In this document: positions 1 to 5,352 of the stretch, piece by piece
Layout: every line of letters starts with the position of its first letter
Numbering within the stretch: position 1 is the first letter of the stretch
From: Holosporales bacterium
GTDB taxonomy: Bacteria; Pseudomonadota; Alphaproteobacteria; RUG11792
Direction: 5' to 3'
Assembly (NCBI GenBank): GCA_031263345.1
Contig: JAISFY010000022.1
Span: forward strand, 1-12,578
Length of the DNA stretch: 12,578 nucleotides
Position numbers and translations under genes: made by a program
Notes under the pieces: generated by a model
What the model saw: the letters and a program-made list of their open reading frames with translations, nothing else
What the model was told of the DNA's origin: nothing
The model's database searches: none

Positions 1-988
1 GATGAGCCGGATCCAGATAAGCCACTATATCATCGAGTAACAAAATCAGGTGTCGCGAATCCTTCTTCAGGCGACTGGCAACAAACGACAAAAATACCCC
101 ATTTACCAACATTTTCTGCTCGCCGGCCGAACACATGGACGCATCCATACTCTTGGCTACATAAAACACTCGCCAATCACTCCTATTCGGCCCAAAGGTC
201 GTCATTCCGGAAAACCCGTCCCTTTCTCTTCTATCGCGAAGCTCCTTTTCGTAGCATTCAATTTTTGCTGAGTTATCAGCATAAAGTATACTATTTTCGA
301 CGAGACCTGTCATTTCATTTTTGAATGCCGGGAAGCCATCGTCTATTTGGTTTATCTCAAGTTCTCTTACAGTTTTCGTTCTTTCGCTTGCAATTTTAAT
401 ACCCAATTTTGCGATCTGATTCTCGAGTATCTCAAGCCATTTTTTGATATCTTCTTTTTCATTATCATTGATATAATTTTTTAAAATCTTAAGCCTATCC
501 TTTGTTAATTTTTCGTAGTGTCGAATATTTTTTATGTGTTCTGTGTGGTTTACTGAGCAAAGCATATCAATAAAATCTCTCCGGACAGAAGGAGCCTGTA
601 GAAACAGTCTATCCATTTCGTACGTTAACCACAGGATGTAATAATTTTTTGAGAATTCTGCTAGATTTCTACAGGTGGTATCATCAATTTTATAAGTTTT
701 TCTTCCGGTAACTCTGTTGTATACTGTCGAAAAAGAACAAATCTGTGTATCTAGTGTGATTAACCAGTAATCGTGCCCCTTATTCGAAAGTAATCTATTT
801 ATCATTTCATCGTGCTTTGCTTTCCTGAGGCCTCCAAATTCAGAGAACAGCGAGATAGATTCCAAGATATTCGTTTTACCTTCGCCATTATCCCCATATA
901 AAACGATAATATTAGATGACATATTTGAGATGATTAATCTAGCATCTACGTAATTTCTGAAATTATTGATTCGGATACGGTTGATCAT
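1..988 (-). CDS. recF: DNA replication and repair protein RecF (3' end beyond the window)
   Basis: RecF is a cytoplasmic SMC-like ATPase that helps load RecA on gapped single-stranded DNA through RecFOR. The frame starts at the ATG at 988-986 and stays open for 329 codons to the left edge, so the C-terminus is missing (family length is about 360-380). The N-terminus MINRIRINNFRNY is typical of the family. Walker A is GDNGEGKT (residues 32-39), followed by NILESISLFSEFGGLRK. An ABC-type signature CSAGEQK lies at 286-292 and Walker B LILLLDDIVAYLD ends with the acidic pair D319-D320. The segment GPNRSDWRVFY corresponds to the family's GPHRDD motif. The first 26 bases overlap the end of pssA, which suggests translational coupling. 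There is no dnaA or dnaN beside it here, so this is not evidence of an origin. No frameshift was seen on full translation. Confidence 0.93.
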   Translation of the reverse strand, partial: MINRIRINNFRNYVDARLIISNMSSNIIVLYGDNGEGKTNILESISLFSEFGGLRKAKHDEMINRLLSNKGHDYWLITLDTQICSFSTVYNRVTGRKTYKIDDTTCRNLAEFSKNYYILWLTYEMDRLFLQAPSVRRDFIDMLCSVNHTEHIKNIRHYEKLTKDRLKILKNYINDNEKEDIKKWLEILENQIAKLGIKIASERTKTVRELEINQIDDGFPAFKNEMTGLVENSILYADNSAKIECYEKELRDRRERDGFSGMTTFGPNRSDWRVFYVAKSMDASMCSAGEQKMLVNGVFLSFVASRLKKDSRHLILLLDDIVAYLDPAH

Positions 989-1781
989 CACTATTATTTG
1001 TAAGCAATTTTGCTTTCTTCGCAGTAAAAAAGATGGAAATGATATAGGCTACCGTAATAATGCACAGAGCCTTCCATGTATAGGCGAAGGTTATACAAGC
1101 AGATGCGACAATACATAGTAAGAATATTGTATAATGCTCACGTTTTATATGAAATTTCTTAATGGATAAGGTTGGAATTCTAGAAATACAAAGGACTCCT
1201 GACGCGACTACGCTCAATACCGATATGTATTCATTTACAAAAATTTCAACACCATTGAAGGCGTTATGTAGGCTAATGGGAAACATGGACAGGACGGCCC
1301 CAGCTGGAGCCGGTACTCCTATGAAAAATTTCCCATTGTGGGGATTTTTTATATTTTCAATATCGTGAGTATTAAAACGAGCTAATCTTAGGCACATACA
1401 GATTACGAAAAAGACTGCCACTATCCAGCCAATTCTGTCCAGTTTCGACAAACTATAGCAATACATGACAATGGCTGGACACAACCCAAACACAGCAAAA
1501 TCCGAAAGGGAATCGAGCTCAGCCCCAAATCGACTGCATGAGTTCAACATTCTAGCCAGTCTCCCATCGGTAGCATCCAAGCATGCGGCTACCAAGACGG
1601 ACATAATCACGAATTCCCATTGATCGGTCATTGCAAAACGAACCTGTGTTAATCCGATGAATAGTGATGCCAAAGTGGTTAAGTTTGGCAAAATCTTTCC
1701 CATAGAAAGCTTTTTAAAAATTCTTTTCTTGCGACGTTTGCTCACCACTTTATTGATAATGAAAAAAACAAAGATACCCAT
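963..1781 (-). CDS. pssA: CDP-diacylglycerol--serine O-phosphatidyltransferase
   Basis: Inner-membrane enzyme that joins CDP-diacylglycerol and L-serine to give phosphatidylserine, the precursor of phosphatidylethanolamine. The CDP-alcohol phosphotransferase signature D-x2-DG-x2-AR-x8-G-x3-D-x3-D is complete at residues 69-94 (DATDGRLAR ... GAELDSLSD). It is preceded by ILPNLTTLASLFIGL, the usual first membrane segment of PssA, and followed by several hydrophobic segments. At 272 residues it is a normal length. The start is uncertain: the ATG at 1781 has only a weak AGGT directly before it, and GTG at residue 12 or ATG at residue 27 would also keep the domain. An in-frame TGA lies eight codons upstream of this ATG. 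The gene overlaps recF by 26 bases. The usual partner psd is not in the window. Confidence 0.93.
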   Translation of the reverse strand: MGIFVFFIINKVVSKRRKKRIFKKLSMGKILPNLTTLASLFIGLTQVRFAMTDQWEFVIMSVLVAACLDATDGRLARMLNSCSRFGAELDSLSDFAVFGLCPAIVMYCYSLSKLDRIGWIVAVFFVICMCLRLARFNTHDIENIKNPHNGKFFIGVPAPAGAVLSMFPISLHNAFNGVEIFVNEYISVLSVVASGVLCISRIPTLSIKKFHIKREHYTIFLLCIVASACITFAYTWKALCIITVAYIISIFFTAKKAKLLTNNSDDQPYPNQ

Positions 1782-1886
1782 ACCTATCGAAGCATAACAC
1801 AGTCATCGAACTTGATCCAATTTAGAGAGTTCCGTATCTTATGATACCCTAATCATTTCTAAAGGATTTATCTGTTAGCATTTCTG

Positions 1887-2344
1887 AGGATACCTGAGAT
1901 AATTTAGGTTTTCAAGTTCGTAATTAGAATTACTAGGTTGTGGAGGATTATTACGACAATGAAAGTGTTGACTATTTGTTCATTAATTATTATGGCAATG
2001 GGGTGTGCCACATTAACTTCTGCAACTGATCCCGTAGAGGAGCATATCTATATGTCAGGACATACAACCTTTAAGGCAAAGGTTCAGGGTGCAATGACAC
2101 AAGTGGAACCTGAAGATAATGATGATCCTCTATTTGCAGTTAATTATTATAAAATTCAGTGGATCCTAAAGGCCGGAGGGGTAGGCCTAGGCATAGGAGG
2201 GCTCGTGGGAGCTTACCAATATTGGACAATCTTACAAGCAACTATGAATCCATTTAATTTCATAAAATGTCTTAAGAGCGCTGCTCCTTTAGCAGCGGTG
2301 ACAGGTGCTTTAGGGGCCGGATATGGCTATGTGATCTCTGAGTT
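1887..2344 (+). repeat. Tandem direct repeat, copy 1
   Basis: First unit of a head-to-tail duplication of about 458 bases. It begins at AGGATACCTGAGATAATTTA and includes the promoter-like leader, the GGAGG site and nearly the whole first small membrane-protein gene. The leader and the first 59 codons of copies 1 and 2 are almost identical; differences crowd into the 3' half. The bases just left of the unit (TCTGAG) also match the end of the copy 1 gene, so an older copy may once have lain to the left. Confidence 0.9.
1903..1930 (+). promoter_or_regulatory. Possible promoter for the first duplicated gene
   Basis: A -10-like TAGAAT lies at 1925-1930, 16 bases after a poor -35-like TTTAGG at 1903-1908. 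It sits inside the duplicated unit, so each copy carries its own. The -35 match is weak (three of six bases) and the call is tentative. Confidence 0.25.
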
Positions 2345-2360
2345 AGGATACCTGAGATAA
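1959..2360 (+). CDS. Small exported glycine-rich membrane protein, copy 1 (unknown function)
   Basis: I do not recognise the family. The ATG at 1959 is preferred over an in-frame TTG at 1938 because GGAGG (1942-1946) lies 12 bases before it and the protein then begins with a clean signal sequence, MKVLTICSLIIMAMG. Cleavage could be by signal peptidase I after LTSA (residue 22). C16 sits in a poor lipobox (AMGC), so lipoprotein status is doubtful. Residues 24-59 are acidic and polar (TDPVEEH ... EPEDNDDPLF). Two glycine/alanine-rich hydrophobic stretches follow: about 70-92 (KAGGVGLGIGGLVGAY) and 108-127 (AAPLAAVTGALGAGYGY), resembling glycine-zipper membrane hairpins. The protein has 133 residues. 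Its last residues (LGYLR) are read from sequence belonging to the next repeat unit, so this C-terminus may be a product of the duplication. Function unknown. Confidence 0.75.
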   Translation: MKVLTICSLIIMAMGCATLTSATDPVEEHIYMSGHTTFKAKVQGAMTQVEPEDNDDPLFAVNYYKIQWILKAGGVGLGIGGLVGAYQYWTILQATMNPFNFIKCLKSAAPLAAVTGALGAGYGYVISELGYLR

Positions 2361-2803
2361 TTTAGGTTTCCAAGTGCGTAAATTAGAATTACTAGGTTGT
2401 GGAGGATTATTACGACAATGAAAGTGTTGACTATTTGTTCATTAATTATTATGGCAATGGGGTGTATCACATTAACTTTTGCAACTGATCCCGTAGAGGA
2501 GCATATCTATATGTCAGGACATACAACCTTTAAGGCAAAGGTTCAGGGTGCAATGACACAAGTGGAACCTGAAGATAATGATGATCCTCTATTTGTAACT
2601 GATTCTTATAGAATTAAATTGGCCCTAAAGGCCGGAGGGATATACCTAGTCATAGGAGGGCTCGTGGGAGCTTACCAATATTGGGCAGCTTTGCAAGCAA
2701 CTATGCATCCATTTAATATCATAAAATGTTTTAAGAGCGCTGCTCCTTTAGCAGTGGTGACAGGTGCTTTAGGGGCCAGATATGTCTATATGGCCATTAA
2801 GGA
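2345..2803 (+). repeat. Tandem direct repeat, copy 2
   Basis: Second unit of the duplication, starting directly where copy 1 ends. One extra A in the leader shifts later positions to an offset of 459. Similarity fades after about 2801, where the two proteins' C-termini diverge. Confidence 0.9.
2361..2389 (+). promoter_or_regulatory. Possible promoter for the second duplicated gene
   Basis: Same elements as in copy 1: TTTAGG (2361-2366) and TAGAAT (2384-2389). The inserted A makes the spacing 17 rather than 16 bases, which might change strength relative to copy 1. Tentative. Confidence 0.25.
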
Positions 2804-2816
2804 CAATGACTACTAA
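2418..2816 (+). CDS. Small exported glycine-rich membrane protein, copy 2 (unknown function)
   Basis: Paralogue of the preceding gene, in tandem. The start is the ATG at 2418, with GGAGG at 2401-2405, as in copy 1. The protein has 132 residues: signal sequence MKVLTICSLIIMAMG, possible cleavage after LTFA, the same acidic linker (24-59), then two hydrophobic stretches (about 70-92 and 108-126). Against copy 1 it differs at about 25 aligned residues: only A17I and S21F before residue 60, then AVNYYKIQWI is replaced by VTDSYRIKLA, followed by V75I, G76Y, G78V and scattered changes to residue 128. Only two silent codon changes are visible. G76Y, G78V, G121R and G123V break the small-residue runs of copy 1, so membrane packing should differ. 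The C-terminus KDNDY is unrelated to that of copy 1. Function unknown. Confidence 0.75.
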   Translation: MKVLTICSLIIMAMGCITLTFATDPVEEHIYMSGHTTFKAKVQGAMTQVEPEDNDDPLFVTDSYRIKLALKAGGIYLVIGGLVGAYQYWAALQATMHPFNIIKCFKSAAPLAVVTGALGARYVYMAIKDNDY

Positions 2817-2818
2817 AC

Positions 2819-2863
2819 TGCCTTAAGAGCGCGGCTCCTTGTGGGGGTATTAGCGGCGATTGA
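2819..2863 (+). pseudogene. Remnant of a third copy of the duplicated gene
   Basis: Read in frame, this gives CLKSAAPCGGISGD and a stop. The first seven residues are identical to residues 104-110 of copy 1, and 19 of the 21 bases match. It has L as in copy 1, where copy 2 has F. It begins three bases after the stop of copy 2, with no start or upstream part, so it looks like what is left of a further unit after a deletion. Confidence 0.6.
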
Positions 2864-2906
2864 ATCAAAAAAAAAGAGGATGATCCCACTACTACATGAC
2901 ATAGAA

Positions 2907-3587
2907 TCATTGTCGGATTATTCTCTTCAACATGATCATGTCTTGAAAGGCGAGGGATTTTTGACTCGGGGAGCGGAGTAAATACGACGGATGAAAAGTC
3001 GCTATTACGTCGGCCCCCATGAGTTGGTATTTACTTCCTCGTAATCTCGAAACACCTTCTGTCGTCTCGAGAAGGGTTTTGATCGCAACTCCTCCCAGGA
3101 GGACGATAATCCTGGGTTTTACGATCGAAATATGCTGTCTTACATAGGGCAAACATATCTGTATCTCTTCAGTGGATGGATTTCGGTTTCCGGGGGGGCG
3201 CCAGAATACTACGTTCGTGATATAAACCTCGCCCCTATGTAGACCCACCGATCTTAACATTTCATTTAACAATTTTCCGCTCTGGCCAACGAATGGCTTT
3301 CCCTGGGCATCTTCTTCTTGCCCTGGAGCCTCTCCGATGAACATGATCTGTGACTGAGGATTACCGTCAGAAAAGACTGTGTTCTTTGCCGCTTTTTTGA
3401 GGTGACAATCGATTAATGTAACTGAGCGTTGTAATTCCTCGAGAGTGGTGCCCATTTCGGGTGAGGCTGAGGCTTGGTGAGCATCTCGTCTTTTGGTATG
3501 ATCATCTGATAAAAGGGCGGCTGATGGTATGATATGCTCTATCCCAAACGCTCTATACCATTCTATGACTTGCTTTGGAAGGGGCAT
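2907..3587 (-). CDS. Uracil-DNA glycosylase, family 4 type
   Basis: Removes uracil from DNA to start base-excision repair. The family motifs are all present (226 residues from the ATG at 3587-3585): GEAPGQEEDAQGKPFVGQSG (motif A, residues 85-104), NVVFWRPPGNRNP (125-137) and HPSYLLRSP (199-207). The N-terminal PKQVIEWYRAFGIEHIIP resembles alphaproteobacterial members. A TTG at 3620 would add 11 residues, but no better ribosome site is visible there. In thermophilic family 4 enzymes four cysteines bind an iron-sulfur cluster; here only two equivalents remain (C61 in DCHLKK and C145 in ICLPY). The other two positions hold L58 and W129, a pattern I believe is shared with many alphaproteobacterial relatives. 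It is divergent from ispE with almost no space between starts. Confidence 0.9.
   Translation of the reverse strand: MPLPKQVIEWYRAFGIEHIIPSAALLSDDHTKRRDAHQASASPEMGTTLEELQRSVTLIDCHLKKAAKNTVFSDGNPQSQIMFIGEAPGQEEDAQGKPFVGQSGKLLNEMLRSVGLHRGEVYITNVVFWRPPGNRNPSTEEIQICLPYVRQHISIVKPRIIVLLGGVAIKTLLETTEGVSRLRGSKYQLMGADVIATFHPSYLLRSPSQKSLAFQDMIMLKRIIRQ
3577..3584 (+). promoter_or_regulatory. Ribosome binding site deciding the ispE TTG start
   Basis: GGAAGGGG lies 7 bases before TTG 3592. No comparable site precedes the ATG at 3529, so this site decides the start. On the other strand the same bases are the first codons of the glycosylase gene. Confidence 0.7.
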
Positions 3588-3591
3588 TACC

Positions 3592-4446
3592 TTGATAATA
3601 GAGGGGCACGCAAACGCCAAGATTAACTTGACACTCAGAATAACCGGAAAAGATGAACTTGGCTATCATAAATTGCAGAGCGTCTTCGTTTTCCCGATCG
3701 ATGTATTTGATACATTACTGATAGATACCGAAAAGGAGTTCGATGAATCCTCAGGATATATCCTTGGAGTGGATAGCGTTGATAATTCCGTCAGAAAAGC
3801 AGGTAAAATCCTGATGAACACTTTCCAAAGAAAATTGCCTTACATCGAGATCGAGAAAAGAATTCCGATTGGAAGTGGCCTGGGAGGCGGGTCGAGCGAT
3901 GCCGCACGGTTTATTGAGATGGTCTTTAATATTTGGGATGTCTCAATTAAAGATAGAATACAATCTATTAAATTTTTCAATCCACTCGGCAGTGATACTA
4001 TTATTTTTTTGTATCAATATTTGCAATATATGGACACCAACGCCCTCTTTATCGATGGGACTGGTATCGATGGTATCGTAAGGCCGATTTCAATACGAGA
4101 ATTGAGGCATTGCTATATCGTTGTTGTGAACGATGGAACTTTCCTCTCAACCGAATGTGTTTACGATAATTTTACGGGGCCGTTTCAGCCTACCCTCGAT
4201 ATAACCATGTTCGATTTTAATTATTTGAAAGATTATCACAATTCTCTTCAGAAATCATCAATATCTCTCGTACCACAGATACAGAACGTACTCCTTTCTA
4301 TTGAGGTAACAAATCCGTATTTTTTCGGTGTTTCAGGTTCTGGATCGAGCTGTTTCGGTCTGTACGATTCTCTCGAAAGGGCGAAGGGGGCGCTGAAATC
4401 TCTATCGATATACGGCTACCGCTTCTTGAAGATGTCTCGTATTTAG
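3592..4446 (+). CDS. ispE: 4-diphosphocytidyl-2-C-methyl-D-erythritol kinase
   Basis: GHMP-family kinase that phosphorylates CDP-methylerythritol with ATP, the fourth step of the MEP isoprenoid pathway, in the cytoplasm. I place the start at TTG 3592: GGAAGGGG (3577-3584) lies 7 bases upstream, and this start puts the catalytic lysine of NAKINLTL at residue 10, as in E. coli IspE. An upstream ATG at 3529 would give 305 residues but lacks this support. The ATP loop PIGSGLGGGSSDAA spans about 92-105, the catalytic aspartate is D135 in PLGSDT, and the C-terminal GHMP motif is VSGSGSSCFGLY. The length of 284 is normal. The region after D135 (FLYQYLQYMDTNALFIDGTG) is more divergent than usual. Stops of ispE and the convergent fabI are 6 bases apart. 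Confidence 0.93.
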   Translation: MIIEGHANAKINLTLRITGKDELGYHKLQSVFVFPIDVFDTLLIDTEKEFDESSGYILGVDSVDNSVRKAGKILMNTFQRKLPYIEIEKRIPIGSGLGGGSSDAARFIEMVFNIWDVSIKDRIQSIKFFNPLGSDTIIFLYQYLQYMDTNALFIDGTGIDGIVRPISIRELRHCYIVVVNDGTFLSTECVYDNFTGPFQPTLDITMFDFNYLKDYHNSLQKSSISLVPQIQNVLLSIEVTNPYFFGVSGSGSSCFGLYDSLERAKGALKSLSIYGYRFLKMSRI

Positions 4447-4452
4447 TTATTT

Positions 4453-5226
4453 CTAGTCAAATTTGACTCCTATTACATTACTCCCGCAATCGACGTGGAG
4501 AATTTCGCCTGTAATTCCAGATGACATTTCGTTCAATAAAAATGCACAGGCCTCTCCGATTTCATTCTGAGTAACGTTACGTCGCATTGGAGATCTCGTC
4601 CTCTCGTACTCCAAGATTTTTGAGAATTGGCTAACTCCAGATGAGGCAAGAGTTTTGATTGGGCCGGCTGAAACGGCGTTGACTCTTATCCCAAACTCTC
4701 CCAAATCCTCGGCAAGATACTTGACGCTCGTTTCGAGAGCTGCCTTGGCCAGCGCCATGACGTTATAGTTTGGAACGACCTTCTCAGCTCCGTAATACGT
4801 GAGAGTAACGATACTGCCCCCATGCGTCATTAGTTTTCTGGCGTTTCTACAAACTTCAGTGAATGAGTAGCAGGAAATATTCATTGCATTTAAGAAATTA
4901 TTCCTGGATGTATCGTAATACTTGCCACATAATTCATTTTTATCTGAAAAAGCGAGCGAATGAACTATAAAATCTAATTTCTTACCGTCCGACAAAATTT
5001 TGTCGAATAATCTATCGATATCACCATCCTTGGAAACATCGCACAATAATACTTCATGAGTATTAAAATTCGAAATAAGATCTGTAATCTTATTTTTGAA
5101 GTATTCTGTTTGCGATGTGAAAATCAGTTCGGCATTACGCTTCCTCAGAGATTCCGATATACCGTACGCGATGGAAAACTTATTGGCAAGGCCCATGACC
5201 AATCCAACTTTTCCCTTCATCGACAC
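4453..5226 (-). CDS. fabI: Enoyl-[acyl-carrier-protein] reductase (NADH)
   Basis: Short-chain dehydrogenase that reduces trans-2-enoyl-ACP in the last step of each fatty-acid elongation cycle. The nucleotide-binding loop GLANKFSIAYGI (residues 12-23) is the FabI variant of the SDR glycine motif. The catalytic Y-x6-K is Y154 and K161 (YNVMALAK), with a tyrosine pair at 144-145 matching the family's extra tyrosine. Also present are CDVSKDGDIDRLF, DFIVHSLAF and SAGPIKTLASSG (substrate loop), and the C-terminal DCGSNVIGV. The length of 257 is normal. The start is GTG at 5226, because AGGGAG (5234-5239) is 7 bases before it; the ATG two codons later would be 13 bases away. It is divergent from the ABC exporter gene. 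Confidence 0.95.
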   Translation of the reverse strand: MSMKGKVGLVMGLANKFSIAYGISESLRKRNAELIFTSQTEYFKNKITDLISNFNTHEVLLCDVSKDGDIDRLFDKILSDGKKLDFIVHSLAFSDKNELCGKYYDTSRNNFLNAMNISCYSFTEVCRNARKLMTHGGSIVTLTYYGAEKVVPNYNVMALAKAALETSVKYLAEDLGEFGIRVNAVSAGPIKTLASSGVSQFSKILEYERTRSPMRRNVTQNEIGEACAFLLNEMSSGITGEILHVDCGSNVIGVKFD

Positions 5227-5233
5227 AAAAAAA

Positions 5234-5239
5234 CTCCCT
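5234..5239 (-). promoter_or_regulatory. Ribosome binding site deciding the fabI GTG start
   Basis: AGGGAG on the minus strand, 7 bases from GTG 5226 and 13 from the later ATG at 5220. This favours the GTG. Confidence 0.6.
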
Positions 5240-5352
5240 AAACCCCCATAATCGCTGTATTGTATACTAAATCAACTTGAAAGATGTATCATTTTTCAAC
5301 TGACTTAAATACAATCGAATATATGTCCCAAACGTAGCATCTGAAAAAAGAG

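Noticed and set aside
50..271. Open frame on the plus strand
   Set aside because: It lies opposite recF, whose minus-strand frame carries the Walker and signature motifs; the plus frame matches nothing and has no ribosome site.
1812..1845. TTGATC and TATGAT as a promoter upstream of the duplication
   Set aside because: The spacing is 22 bases, too long for a standard sigma-70 promoter.
1959..2816. Diversity-generating retroelement or phase-variable cassette as the cause of the paralogue differences
   Set aside because: The changes are not confined to adenines, no reverse transcriptase or template repeat is present, and no inverted flanks were found.
1959..2816. Toxin-antitoxin or toxin-immunity pair
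   Set aside because: The two proteins are close paralogues sharing the same architecture, not two different partners; no nuclease or antitoxin motif is visible.
2824..2840. Hairpin AAGAGC-GCG-GCTCCTT as a terminator for the duplicated genes
   Set aside because: The same hairpin-forming bases occur inside both intact copies as coding sequence, and no T run follows.
2867..2906. Run of nine A (T on the minus strand) after the glycosylase stop as a terminator
   Set aside because: The bases before it form no stable stem; only GGAT/ATCC with a one-base loop is available.
4455..4468. Perfect 14-base palindrome AGTCAAATTTGACT between ispE and fabI
   Set aside because: It lies in the last codons of fabI, has no loop to make a hairpin, and no second copy was seen; probably chance.
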